Shown: in pieces, positions 1-8,430 of the stretch | Layout: the number at the start of each line of letters is the position of its first letter | Numbering within the stretch: the stretch's first letter is position 1 | Virus record (IMG/VR): IMGVR_UViG_3300032242_001752 | Location: 24,563-88,562 of that record | Origin: a virus | DNA length: 64,000 nucleotides | Strand: one strand, 5' to 3' | The notes under the pieces: generated by a model | The model's database searches: none | What the model was told of the DNA's origin: nothing | What the model saw: only the letters and a program-made list of their open reading frames with translations | Made by a program: the position numbers and the translations under genes

Positions 1-306
1 AAAACACCTGCTTGGGAGCGTAAAGAAGGCAAGAACCCTAATGGCGGATTAAACGCCAAGGGCCGTGCTTCTGCTAAAGCTCAGGGCCACAATCTAAAGG
101 CCCCAGTAAAATCTGGCGATAATCCTCGTCGCGCATCTTTCCTTGCTCGTATGGCTGGTAATCCAGGCCCAGAGCGTAAGCCTAATGGCGAACCTACAAG
201 ACTTCTACTTAGTCTACAGGCATGGGGAGCTTCCTCAAAAGCTGACGCTAAGAAGAAAGCAGCAGCTATGTCAAAACGACTAGATGCTAAAAAGAAAAAG
301 AAGTAA
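1..306 (+). CDS. Small lysine-rich phage protein, C-terminal part (start outside window)
   Basis: The frame is open from the first base and stops at 304-306, giving 101 residues. Visible motifs are WERKEGKNPNGGLN near the start, then a RRASFLARMAGNPGP stretch and a run of lysines at the end. This pattern matches a short basic protein family common in environmental phages (I believe DUF6321), whose function is unknown. High charge suggests nucleic-acid or virion association, but that is inference. It is the first of four tiny lysine-rich genes that end at one terminator. Confidence 0.75.
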   Translation, partial: KTPAWERKEGKNPNGGLNAKGRASAKAQGHNLKAPVKSGDNPRRASFLARMAGNPGPERKPNGEPTRLLLSLQAWGASSKADAKKKAAAMSKRLDAKKKKK

Positions 307-314
307 GGAGCATT

Positions 315-371
315 ATGCCAGAGTGTAAATGCGATAATTGTAAATGTCGAAAGGACCAGCCAAATGGCTAA
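315..371 (+). CDS. 18-residue cysteine-rich peptide
   Basis: ATG at 315 follows AAGGAG with good spacing. The product MPECKCDNCKCRKDQPNG has four cysteines in two CxC/CxxCxC groups, which could bind a metal. The stop overlaps the ATG of the next gene (364), so the two are likely translationally coupled. Function unknown. The clear ribosome binding site and the coupling are the only reasons to accept such a short gene. Confidence 0.5.
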   Translation: MPECKCDNCKCRKDQPNG

Positions 372-612
372 AGAAAAGATTTGTAGTTGCGGTAAGTGTT
401 CCGCATGTAAGGCTAAGGCTAAGAAGAAAGCTCCTAAGAAAGCTCCTCTAGGCCAGGGCGGTAGATTTAAGGCTATTGAAAAAGAAGCCGCCAAATCTGG
501 CGCAAAAAACCCAGCCGCTGTTGCCGCAGCTGCCGGCATGAAAAAGTACGGCAAAAAGAAAATGGTAAAGCTTGAACAAAAAGGCAAGCGCGACGCTAAG
601 AAAGGCAAATAA
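364..612 (+). CDS. Lysine/alanine-rich protein with N-terminal cysteine cluster
   Basis: 82 residues. ATG at 364 is preceded by AAAGGA (350-355). An N-terminal CSCGKCSACK cluster resembles the CKCDNCKC of the preceding 18-residue peptide, then the protein becomes almost pure K/A/G with a QGGRFKAIE segment. It is strongly basic and probably disordered, compatible with DNA condensation or a head-internal role, which is inference. Overlaps the previous gene by 8 bases. Confidence 0.65.
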   Translation: MAKEKICSCGKCSACKAKAKKKAPKKAPLGQGGRFKAIEKEAAKSGAKNPAAVAAAAGMKKYGKKKMVKLEQKGKRDAKKGK

Positions 613-614
613 CC

Positions 615-854
615 ATGGCAATGCACTCAAAGAAGAACGCAGCTAATAAAGGCAAGAACCCTTGGACCGGCTCAAAGGCTGATGAAAAAGCCGATAAGAA
701 AGAAATGCAGGGCATGAGCCCTAAGCAGAAGGCTGCCTTTAAGAAGGGCGACAAGAAGATGGATGCTAAGAACCCATCTAAAAAGGCTGACATGAAGATG
801 GATGCTGCTTTGGCTAAGAAGGTCAAGAAGACTGTTCCTGCTAAAAAGAAGTAA
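615..854 (+). CDS. Lysine-rich basic protein
   Basis: 79 residues, two bases after the previous stop. Composition is dominated by K, A, D and M, with the repeated element KKMDAKNPSKKADMKMDAA. Probably disordered and basic. No family recognised. It is the last gene before the terminator at 867-890. Confidence 0.6.
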   Translation: MAMHSKKNAANKGKNPWTGSKADEKADKKEMQGMSPKQKAAFKKGDKKMDAKNPSKKADMKMDAALAKKVKKTVPAKKK

Positions 855-866
855 ATAAAAAAGTTT

Positions 867-890
867 AGCCCCCTAACTGGGGGCTTTTCT
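867..890 (+). terminator. Intrinsic terminator after the basic-protein cluster
   Basis: AGCCCCC, a short TAACT loop and GGGGGCT form a GC-rich hairpin followed by TTTTCTTTT. A second weaker ACCCC/GGGGT hairpin follows at 906-920. Together they separate the basic genes from the tail module. Confidence 0.85.
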
Positions 891-965
891 TTTATCCTAT
901 AAGTGACCCCATGCGGGGGTTGATTCAAACTTGCGTTTTACTTTGCGACTCCAATGGAGATTACT

Positions 966-998
966 ATGTCATATCTTGAAAGCCCGAGGGCTCGATAA
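966..998 (+). CDS. Possible 10-residue leader peptide upstream of the neck gene
   Basis: ATG at 966 sits 6 bases after GGAG (956-959) and is read for ten codons to a TAA whose last A is the first base of the next ATG (998). The next gene has no ribosome binding site of its own outside this mini-ORF, so coupling through the leader is plausible. It could equally be a chance short frame. Confidence 0.3.
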   Translation: MSYLESPRAR

Positions 999-1324
999 TG
1001 ACCGCTAAGTTTATAAACGCCTCTGTAACTTCCCTAAAGGGCCTAGACAAGTCCCTTACTACAGAGCTACGCGCCGATGCTGTTAAAGCTGGTTGGCCTG
1101 CAAAAGTAGCTAAAAACCTAACTGTAACTGTAGATAAACTGTCTATTCTTATTAAGTACCCTGACGAGTATAACCAGCAGGTAGACGATTTAGAATACGG
1201 TACAGAGGATCTTACCCCTAAGCCTATATTTCGCACTTTCTTAAACAAGCACTCTGATTTAATAGATAATCAGGTTTCTGAGTGGTCATTAGACTATTTA
1301 ATTAATGGAGATATTATCCCATGA
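998..1324 (+). CDS. Probable neck or head-tail connector protein
   Basis: 108 residues, mixed alpha/beta, no sequence family recognised with confidence. It lies directly before the putative tail terminator and sheath genes, the position of neck or tail-completion proteins in contractile phages. It ends four bases into the next gene (ATGA-type overlap). Role is inferred from position only. Confidence 0.5.
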   Translation: MTAKFINASVTSLKGLDKSLTTELRADAVKAGWPAKVAKNLTVTVDKLSILIKYPDEYNQQVDDLEYGTEDLTPKPIFRTFLNKHSDLIDNQVSEWSLDYLINGDIIP

Positions 1325-1932
1325 GTTTTATCTTAAGTGAGGACCTAGCTCTTAAAACGCTACTTACAGGAATTACTGTAACAGACGACAAGAACGCTAG
1401 CCGTGCTGTGGGAGTTTGGTTTGCTAACCCTGACGTGGAATCTCGTAGCCAAAGCTACCCATACATTACTATTGAGCTACTAGATTTTGACCCAGCCGGC
1501 TACCGTCAGCATTCTGGTATTTTCGTAGATAATGACCTTCAGGGTACAATAACCCCAGCGTCAGGCACAGACTACATCTATGAGATTCCTATTGCCTGGG
1601 ACTTAATGTACCAGATTACTACCTATTCTCGTCATCCTAGGCATGACAGAACCATTATTGCTTACCTTTTAAATAAGGTATTTGTATCAAAACGCGGCTA
1701 TTTGACCGTCCCTAACGACCTGGGAACTGAGTCATCTTATCGCCATTTGATATTAGAAGAGTTCACAAAACGTGATACCATTGAAGATAACCGCAGGTTA
1801 TATAGAAATGTATTCACTGTAACTGTGAGTAGCGAAGGTACTGTCGCGTCGTACACATCGACTAAGGAAGTATCTACAGTTAAAATTAACGCTGAAATAA
1901 ACGACATCCCATCTGGCAAACAACCTATCTAA
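1321..1932 (+). CDS. Probable tail terminator / tail completion protein
   Basis: 203 residues. No enzyme motif seen. Beta-rich N-terminal half (YPYITIELLDFDPAGYR) and a helical DRTIIAYLLNKVF segment. Immediate position upstream of the sheath gene is where tail terminator proteins (T4 gp15-like role) sit. Assignment rests on gene order and size, so moderate confidence only. Confidence 0.5.
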   Translation: MSFILSEDLALKTLLTGITVTDDKNASRAVGVWFANPDVESRSQSYPYITIELLDFDPAGYRQHSGIFVDNDLQGTITPASGTDYIYEIPIAWDLMYQITTYSRHPRHDRTIIAYLLNKVFVSKRGYLTVPNDLGTESSYRHLILEEFTKRDTIEDNRRLYRNVFTVTVSSEGTVASYTSTKEVSTVKINAEINDIPSGKQPI

Positions 1933-1971
1933 TATTTGATAACCCCCTAACTATTATCAAGGAGAAATCTA

Positions 1972-4698
1972 ATGGCGACATATAACCGCCCTGGAGTGTA
2001 CATCGAAGAAGTCGCAACCACTCCACCAGTACCAGGCACATCTACTGCCTCTGTAGCTACCTTTATGGGCGCGCTAGTTAAAGGCCCACTAGACGCTACT
2101 TTGGTAACATCATGGGTACAGTTTACTTCACTGTACGGTGATGTTACAGCTAACTCAGTTGACCCAGATGTCCCAACTGCAGTTTACCTATTTTTTGCAA
2201 ATGGTGGAAGCCAGTGCTACATTCAGCGTGTAGTTGTAACCATGGCTGCTGTACAGTCTGGTGCAACAACTACTGCTAGCAAGACACTTAACGTAGGTGC
2301 TGTATCTAGCCTACTTACTTCTGACGGTGGTGCTTCTGGTTCTATATCTGTAGGTATGTTTATTACCGGTACAGGTATCCCAGCTGGAACTACTGTTACT
2401 GCAATTAACTCTCTTGCTCTTACCCTAAGCCAGAACGCCACTGTTCCTGCTAATACTACTTTGACTATTGGTACTCCAATATCATCTTCTGCGATTATTT
2501 ACGGAAGCACAACTTCTGGAACCACAGCGACACTTGCTATTCAGACCCCTGTTACAAGCACAACTATTGGTACCCAGTCTGTAGTTGGTAGCGCAACAAT
2601 TGCTACTCAGACACCTACTGGTACTACTAACATCACTATTGCTACCGGTACTCAAGCATTTACTTCAGGTCAATCTGTAACTATTTCAGGTGTTACGCCT
2701 GCAGGATACAACGGAACTTGGGTTGTTCAGGCTGGTACAACATCTACAAGCCTTATTGTTGCAATCGGTTCTAACCCAGGAGCTATTACAGTTGCTGGTT
2801 CAGTAGCTCCTGCACAAGCTAATATTACTACTGGAACTCAATCATTTACTGCTGGTCAGTTTGTTACTATTGCAGGTGTTACTCCAGCTGGTTACAATGG
2901 TACTTGGACTGTGCAAACTGGTACTACTGCAACTAACCTTATTATTAACACTACCTCTAACCCAGGAGCTATTACAGTTGCTGGTGCGGTAGCCCCCGCT
3001 GGTCAGACTCTTACTACGTACACTACTAGCTCAGCTCACAATCTAAAGGTTGGTCAGACTGTAGTTATCGGAGGAACTAACCTTGCTCCAACTATTCACG
3101 CAGGTAATTTCGTAGTCACTGCTGTCCCATCTGCAACCACTTTCTCTGTAGTAAACCCATTGGCACCTATTGCTCCTATTACAGCTGCAGGTACAGTTAC
3201 AGTTCCAAACAACTCGGTAACTACTGGAGAACTTGTACTTACCGCTAAGAATCCTGGTGTATGGAGTAACGGTCTATACTACGAAATCTCTAGCTCAACC
3301 ACTAGCGGAACATACCCAGGTAAGTACTTTAACTTGGCTATCTACTCTGGTGGAACAAGCTCAGGATTTATTGTAGAACGCTTTAGCGACCTTACAATGT
3401 TGACTACAGACTCTTCATATGCGCCTACTATTATTAACGCATCATCTTCATACATAATTGCCACAGACCCTAACTCTGCAAACCACGGTTCTGATAAGTT
3501 TACCGCCGCAAATAATCCATTATCAGTTGCTTTAACAGCTGTTTCTGGTATTAACTCTGCGACAGTAACTTCAAGCACAACTGTAATTCTTACATCAGAC
3601 CCTGGTGTAAGCACTGGTATGTATGTTTATGGTAGCGGTATTACTAACGGAACTACAGTATCTACTTACGTACCATCTACTAAGACCGTTACATTAAGCG
3701 CTGCTATGTCAATTTCAGCTGGAGCGGTTATCACATTTGTAAATACTCCGCTTACAGGTGGTAGCGATGGAACGACTGTAAACAATACAGCTATTGCTGC
3801 TACTGCTTCTTTGGCAAAGTTGGACGTTCTTGCATCTCCACTATTGCTGAACGCTCCTGGTGTTACTGAAGTAACTAACGTAAACAACATGCTTAACTAC
3901 GCTTATAACCGTAGTGACTGCTTTGTTATCATCGACCCTACTCAGACCACTACTGATAGCGTAAGCCAGCTAGCGCTTGCAAATAACTATACAGGTGGTT
4001 CAGGAGGTTCTGCAGCTCTTGGTTTTGGAGCAGTTTACTATCCCAACTTAACAATCCCAAGCCTTACTTCAACAGCTCCTGGAGCAACTTCTACGGCTTA
4101 TCCAGGTGGTGCAGTTGCAGCTAAGTACGTCACAACTGATGCATCTCGCGGTGTGTTTAAGTCACCTGCTGGTCTAGAAGCTAGATTGGCTGGAGTAGTA
4201 TCAGTAGCTAAGCTAACTAACACAGAACTGGACTACCTAAACAACGGTAGCAGCAGCACTACGTTTGCTAACGCAACTCCAGTTAATGCTATTCGTTACA
4301 TTCCAGGCTCTGGAATTGTAGTTATGGGAGCTCGTACTCTTAGCACCTCATATAACAATAAGTATGTTTCAGTTCGTCGTAGCTTGATTCAGCTACGTAG
4401 ACAACTTACTGATGCTACAGCTTTTGCTGTATTTGAGCCAAATGACCAGCGTCTATGGAACCGCATTAAGACCACATGTGAAGTTAACCTAATTGGCTTC
4501 TGGCAGTCAGGTGGTTTGCGTGGAAGTACTCCATCAGATGCGTTCTATGTAAAGTGTGACAGCACCATTAACACTGTATCAAGCATTGCTGCTGGTGAAG
4601 TTCACGTTGAAGTCGGTGTGGCTCTACAGCGCCCTGCTGAATTCATTGTAATCCGTATTAGCCAGTACGACAGTGGTTCTGTTGTCACAGTCCTTTAG
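1972..4698 (+). CDS. Tail sheath protein with large inserted beta domains
   Basis: 908 residues, ATG after AAGGAG. The N-terminus (YNRPGVYIEEV, then ATFMGALVKGP) and C-terminus (YVSVRRSLIQLRRQLTDATAFAVFEPND, then AAGEVHVEVGVALQRPAEFIVIRI) are classic contractile sheath motifs; the C-terminal part forms the sheath core. Between about residues 95 and 600 lie several Thr/Ser/Gly-rich beta modules, including a tandem pair at about 219-345, which make it longer than typical sheaths (roughly 400-660 residues). The inserts are probably exposed on the tail surface. Contraction of this protein drives the tube through the host wall. Confidence 0.93.
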   Translation: MATYNRPGVYIEEVATTPPVPGTSTASVATFMGALVKGPLDATLVTSWVQFTSLYGDVTANSVDPDVPTAVYLFFANGGSQCYIQRVVVTMAAVQSGATTTASKTLNVGAVSSLLTSDGGASGSISVGMFITGTGIPAGTTVTAINSLALTLSQNATVPANTTLTIGTPISSSAIIYGSTTSGTTATLAIQTPVTSTTIGTQSVVGSATIATQTPTGTTNITIATGTQAFTSGQSVTISGVTPAGYNGTWVVQAGTTSTSLIVAIGSNPGAITVAGSVAPAQANITTGTQSFTAGQFVTIAGVTPAGYNGTWTVQTGTTATNLIINTTSNPGAITVAGAVAPAGQTLTTYTTSSAHNLKVGQTVVIGGTNLAPTIHAGNFVVTAVPSATTFSVVNPLAPIAPITAAGTVTVPNNSVTTGELVLTAKNPGVWSNGLYYEISSSTTSGTYPGKYFNLAIYSGGTSSGFIVERFSDLTMLTTDSSYAPTIINASSSYIIATDPNSANHGSDKFTAANNPLSVALTAVSGINSATVTSSTTVILTSDPGVSTGMYVYGSGITNGTTVSTYVPSTKTVTLSAAMSISAGAVITFVNTPLTGGSDGTTVNNTAIAATASLAKLDVLASPLLLNAPGVTEVTNVNNMLNYAYNRSDCFVIIDPTQTTTDSVSQLALANNYTGGSGGSAALGFGAVYYPNLTIPSLTSTAPGATSTAYPGGAVAAKYVTTDASRGVFKSPAGLEARLAGVVSVAKLTNTELDYLNNGSSSTTFANATPVNAIRYIPGSGIVVMGARTLSTSYNNKYVSVRRSLIQLRRQLTDATAFAVFEPNDQRLWNRIKTTCEVNLIGFWQSGGLRGSTPSDAFYVKCDSTINTVSSIAAGEVHVEVGVALQRPAEFIVIRISQYDSGSVVTVL
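2629..3003 (+). repeat. Tandem internal repeat in the sheath gene
   Basis: Two successive units of about 64 codons (from 2629 and 2821) encode near-identical protein: GTQxFTxGQxVTIxGVTP, then AGYNGTWxVQ, then SNPGAITVAG. Nucleotide similarity is high, indicating recent duplication. Related single units occur in the baseplate J and gpI-like genes. Confidence 0.85.
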
Positions 4699-4710
4699 GA
4701 GGAAAAATAA

Positions 4711-5340
4711 ATGGCACAAAGCGCAATTTCACGCTTTTCTAAACTAGCGACTGACCCGTTAAGAAATTTCAGGTTCGTTGTTGATTTTCGCGTAACTGGT
4801 GACACAGGTGTACCTGGGTCAGCTCAACCGGGAACTAGCAGCTTCTTGAACTTCAAGGGTGGGTTTACATCAATCGATGGTCTAAACATCAGCACTCAGA
4901 GCATCAGCTACCGTGAGGGCGGTATGAACACTACCCTTCACCAAGTTCCTGGTATGACTTCATTCTCACAGATTACTCTTAACCGTGGTGTTATTTTGGG
5001 TCAGTCTGAAGGAATCAACTGGATGAAGCAGCTATTTGCAGCTTCAGCTGGTGAAGGTATCCCGGGTGTTGATGGCTCTAGCTTCCGTTGCGACCTAGAC
5101 ATCTACGTACTAGACCACCCAATTACAGGTTCTCCGCTAATTGCTGCTGGAGATATCGTAAGCACCTCAGCCTACAAGATGAAGTTTATTGTGCACAATG
5201 CGTTCATCGTAAACCTATCTTACTCAAACCTGAATGCTACAGATAACCAGTTGATGTACGAAACTCTATCTCTAGTACACGAAGGTCTATCAGTGCAGCT
5301 AGCTAACTTCGGTTCTAGCGTCTCAGCTACACTGACATAA
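4711..5340 (+). CDS. Tail tube protein (T4 gp19-like)
   Basis: 209 residues; RBS AGGAGG just before. The FRFVVDF start, FLNFKGGFTSIDGLN, YREGGMNTTLHQVPG and ITLNRGVI..SEGINWMKQLF segments are typical of the gp19-type tube family. It stacks as hexameric rings inside the sheath and forms the channel for DNA. Adjacent position after the sheath gene supports this. Followed by an AT-rich gap containing a possible promoter. Confidence 0.9.
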   Translation: MAQSAISRFSKLATDPLRNFRFVVDFRVTGDTGVPGSAQPGTSSFLNFKGGFTSIDGLNISTQSISYREGGMNTTLHQVPGMTSFSQITLNRGVILGQSEGINWMKQLFAASAGEGIPGVDGSSFRCDLDIYVLDHPITGSPLIAAGDIVSTSAYKMKFIVHNAFIVNLSYSNLNATDNQLMYETLSLVHEGLSVQLANFGSSVSATLT

Positions 5341-5356
5341 TTTAATAATTAAAATC

Positions 5357-5365
5357 TGGTAAAAT
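5357..5365 (+). promoter_or_regulatory. Possible extended -10 promoter (TGGTAAAAT)
   Basis: TGGTAAAAT fits an extended -10 (TGnTAnnnT) 26 bases before the chaperone ATG. The same TGGTAAAAT occurs in two other gaps (29629-29637, 30670-30678). No clear -35 box. Confidence 0.4.
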
Positions 5366-5390
5366 ATCTATATCTAATTAGGAGTATAAA

Positions 5391-6191
5391 ATGGCAGACA
5401 ATTTGACTAACGACCCAGCCGTGTTAGCGGAAGCGGTAAAAGAACTAAATAGTACAGATGATACAAAGATAACTACTTTGTCTCCTTCTAACTCTGATGT
5501 TATTTTGCCGGGTGGGTTTATCGCCAAAGATGGTTCTGTAATTAAGTTTGCCGAAGTGCGTGAGCTAAACGGCATTGATGAAGAAGCAATCTCTAAGGCA
5601 GGTTCTGTAGGCCGCGCCCTTGCTGCAATGTTGCAGCGAGGCGTGGTATCTATTGGAGCTAATCCAGCAGATAAGAATGACATTGATGGTTTGCTTAGCG
5701 GAGACCGTGACGCACTACTACTAGGTATTAGAAGGGTAACTTTCGGAGATACCGTAGAGTTTGAGTTTCCATGTCCTCACTGTAAGACAGACCTAGATGT
5801 AATAGTAGACCTGGGTAAGGATATTCCAGTTGTAGAATTGGATGACCCTATTCAAGGCAGAACTTTTACCTATGTTTCAAAAAAGCATGGAGCAATTGTA
5901 GTAGGTCTGCCTACAGGTAACGTTCAGAAGAAGCTAGTAGAGAACTCTGACAAGACTGTTTCTGAATTAAATACTATTCTTTTGGCTGGCTGTATTAAAA
6001 CCATTAATGGTTCTGCATCATTAGGTGCTACCTCAGCTCTAGCACTTGGCATGGTTGACCGCGAGGCAATCGTTGCTGAGATTGTAAAGAACAACCCGGG
6101 CCCACGCCTCGGGGAGGTGAAGACGACTTGCGAGGCTTGTGGCGAGGATATTCCTATGCCACTGTCGTTAGCTGACTTGTTTCGTCTATAA
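5391..6191 (+). CDS. Tail assembly chaperone, short form
   Basis: 266 residues with start ATG after TTAGGAG. N-terminal part FAEVRELNGIDEEAI, a CPHCKTDLDV zinc pair near residue 128 and a second CEACGEDIPM pair near the C-terminus, ending LADLFRL. This layout resembles the T4-type baseplate hub assembly / tail assembly chaperone proteins (PF12322-like) found just before tape measure genes. It would bind the tape measure during tail assembly. The frame ends at UAA 6189-6191 while a second frame continues (see next entry), as in G/GT chaperone pairs. Confidence 0.7.
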   Translation: MADNLTNDPAVLAEAVKELNSTDDTKITTLSPSNSDVILPGGFIAKDGSVIKFAEVRELNGIDEEAISKAGSVGRALAAMLQRGVVSIGANPADKNDIDGLLSGDRDALLLGIRRVTFGDTVEFEFPCPHCKTDLDVIVDLGKDIPVVELDDPIQGRTFTYVSKKHGAIVVGLPTGNVQKKLVENSDKTVSELNTILLAGCIKTINGSASLGATSALALGMVDREAIVAEIVKNNPGPRLGEVKTTCEACGEDIPMPLSLADLFRL

Positions 6192-6330
6192 AGAAAAAGA
6201 TTACGAACAACTACTCGACCAATACGAAGTACTATCTCGATCATTTCCTGGCTGGACCCTGTCTGACATAAGAGAGTTGTCCGTAAGAGAACGTAAGAAC
6301 TGGCTGTCTAGGGCAGCCCGAGGTAAGTAA
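6172..6330 (+). CDS. +1-frame extension of the tail assembly chaperone (GT-like part)
   Basis: In the +1 frame the sequence is open from just after a TAG at 6169-6171 to TAA at 6328-6330, and from 6187 encodes 47 residues beginning YKEKDYEQLLDQYEVL, followed by FPGWTLSDIRELSVRERKNWL. That ending is typical of the second chaperone domain in tailed phages. There is no start codon with ribosome binding site, so it is most likely made by frameshifting in 6172-6189. A UUU-C site (6180-6183), where tRNA-Phe can move +1 to UUC, sits three codons before the stop. The fused product would be about 311-313 residues. Confidence 0.65.
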   Translation: MTCFVYKEKDYEQLLDQYEVLSRSFPGWTLSDIRELSVRERKNWLSRAARGK

Positions 6331-6339
6331 GGCGAGTAC

Positions 6340-8430
6340 ATGGCTGACGTAAAATCCAGTATGAATTTAGGTAGCACAGGTTCTACCTCTAAGTCGTCGC
6401 GCCTAGTCGCTGACCTTAAAGATAATTATGTAAAGCTAGACCAAGTTCTTGCTGGCATTGAAAAAAAGTCTAAATCAATTGCGGAAAATCTAAAGAGCGC
6501 ATTCCCTGGAGGTATGGGCGGAGGCTCAGGCCCAGGTGCTGGAAGTTCTATGAACTTCGTTGATGGCGGAACAGTGCCGGTAGGCGGACGCTCTAATAGC
6601 GGATTTGTTCAACAGGCTACCGGAGGTAAGTTTGACTGGAAGGGCGCAGCCGGAACTATGGCTGCCGCTGCTTTTTCTGGAGCCTCAAAGCTAGTTGTTC
6701 CTGGCGACTATATAACCAATGACATAGCTAAAAATAGATATTCATTCTTTAATAGCGGTGCTCCAGGAACTAACTCTAGTGCATTTACAGGAATGATGAA
6801 TGCCGGAACACCTATTAGCAATATGGATGCTACAAATGCTATTATGGCTGGTTCTAGCATGGGATTCATGCCGGGACTAAAAAATTATAGTACTATCAGC
6901 AATAGCGCAGCTGGGATATCTAACCTGGTACCTGGTGTAGGTCTTGAAGCTGGTATGAATGCTACTGCAGCACTTAACCAAGGCTCAAGCGTTAATAAGC
7001 TTCGTATGATTGGTATTCAAGTCCGTGACAATAACGGATTTATGCGCGGTGTTGAAGACATTGCTAAAGATTTATGGAATACCTTAAATAGAAATAAGAC
7101 TAGCGGTGGCGGCACTCGTAGCGGCAAAATTACTCAAGAGGACCTGTCTTACTCTTTACAGCCTGGTATGTCTTTGGATATGCTATTAAACCAATATTTT
7201 GGTAGCGATGCTGTTTTACGTCAAAGCGTTATTTCATACCTATATCAGTTTGCTTCTCAGGGAACAGGGGCAGTTACTAAAGATACGCTTCAGGCTAGTG
7301 GTGCAATGCCTGGAATTTCTGCAAGTATGGGTGCTAGAGAAGCAGCTTCTTATAAGTTTACGGACACCTATACCGACTCCGGTATTCAAGGCATTATGTC
7401 GGCTAATGGTGTTATTACGGGAGCAGCTAATTTTCTATCAGATAGTGCAACCGCATTAGGTAAACCTGCAGTCACTGCTGCAACATTTTTAGAGACTATG
7501 GGTGGTGCCGGTAATGGCGCTGGAGCTGATATTTTTGGTGGTTTTGGTAAGCTAATACAGGGTAGGAGTTTAAGCACAGCGCTTGAAAAAGCTGGTGGTG
7601 CGATTGCATCACGTGCTTTAGAAACATCAGTAGGACTTGCTTATGTGGGAATTACCGCTGCAGCTTTATCTATAATTAATGACGCTATGACAAGCGTTAC
7701 TGCAGATAAACTTACTCCTTTTCAAAAAGTAGCTTTTGGAGTTAACGTTGCCACCCAAGGTTCCCCTAAAAATGGTGGATTTGGTACCGGTGTTGCCCTT
7801 TCTAATTCTGACCTAGGTATTGGTTCTGGTTCCGTAGTGACTATGGACCCATGGAATGATAAGTACGGTGTTACAAGCGGATGGCATGAACACCGTACGT
7901 ATAAAATAGGAAATAGAAGCATTACTGATATTCACGACGGTGTTGACTACGGTGCTCCTGGAGGAACTCCAATTAATCCAGTAGCTGATGGAATGGTTGT
8001 AGCTAATAAATGGGAGCCAGGCGGTAAAGGTAATTACTTAGTAGTTGCACACCGAAATGGTTATCAAACTATCTATGGCCACATGAAAGATAAAAGTGCT
8101 TTGCCTACAGGTATGCACGTATCTACTGATACTGTACTAGGTCAAGTAGGTAAAACCGGAGCTGCTACTGGAAATCACTTGCACCTTGGTGTTCAAGATA
8201 GTCACGGAAAATTATATAACCCTAATGACTTTTTAAATAATAAACTTCCGGCTATTGGCGGCGGAAGTGGTATGGGTGTAGCTACCTCTGATTACACCAA
8301 TAATTACGGCGGAGTAACTGTCAACATTAACATGCCTGCTAATGCTGCTATTAATGAAAATACTTTAGCTCAGGAAATTAAACGCGTACTTACTCAAGAC
8401 GCTAGAATCAAAGAGGCGGTAAGAGCTTAA
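6340..8430 (+). CDS. Tape measure protein with C-terminal M23 peptidase domain
   Basis: 696 residues. The N-terminus is helical and Gly/Ala/Ser-rich with hydrophobic stretches. About residues 515-630 form an M23 LytM-type metallopeptidase: HDGVDYGAPGG carries the first zinc ligands (H..D) and GNHLHLGV the HxH motif. The last 45 residues end in a helix. The position between chaperone and baseplate genes fits a tape measure, which sets tail length and is ejected into the cell; the peptidase would cut peptidoglycan during entry. It is short for this role, predicting a short tail. A dedicated baseplate lysin is the alternative. Confidence 0.75.
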   Translation: MADVKSSMNLGSTGSTSKSSRLVADLKDNYVKLDQVLAGIEKKSKSIAENLKSAFPGGMGGGSGPGAGSSMNFVDGGTVPVGGRSNSGFVQQATGGKFDWKGAAGTMAAAAFSGASKLVVPGDYITNDIAKNRYSFFNSGAPGTNSSAFTGMMNAGTPISNMDATNAIMAGSSMGFMPGLKNYSTISNSAAGISNLVPGVGLEAGMNATAALNQGSSVNKLRMIGIQVRDNNGFMRGVEDIAKDLWNTLNRNKTSGGGTRSGKITQEDLSYSLQPGMSLDMLLNQYFGSDAVLRQSVISYLYQFASQGTGAVTKDTLQASGAMPGISASMGAREAASYKFTDTYTDSGIQGIMSANGVITGAANFLSDSATALGKPAVTAATFLETMGGAGNGAGADIFGGFGKLIQGRSLSTALEKAGGAIASRALETSVGLAYVGITAAALSIINDAMTSVTADKLTPFQKVAFGVNVATQGSPKNGGFGTGVALSNSDLGIGSGSVVTMDPWNDKYGVTSGWHEHRTYKIGNRSITDIHDGVDYGAPGGTPINPVADGMVVANKWEPGGKGNYLVVAHRNGYQTIYGHMKDKSALPTGMHVSTDTVLGQVGKTGAATGNHLHLGVQDSHGKLYNPNDFLNNKLPAIGGGSGMGVATSDYTNNYGGVTVNINMPANAAINENTLAQEIKRVLTQDARIKEAVRA

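Noticed and set aside
448-630. Leftward frames opposite the lysine-rich genes
   Set aside because: Long Phe/Leu-rich antisense frames are an expected mirror of AAG/AAA-rich genes.
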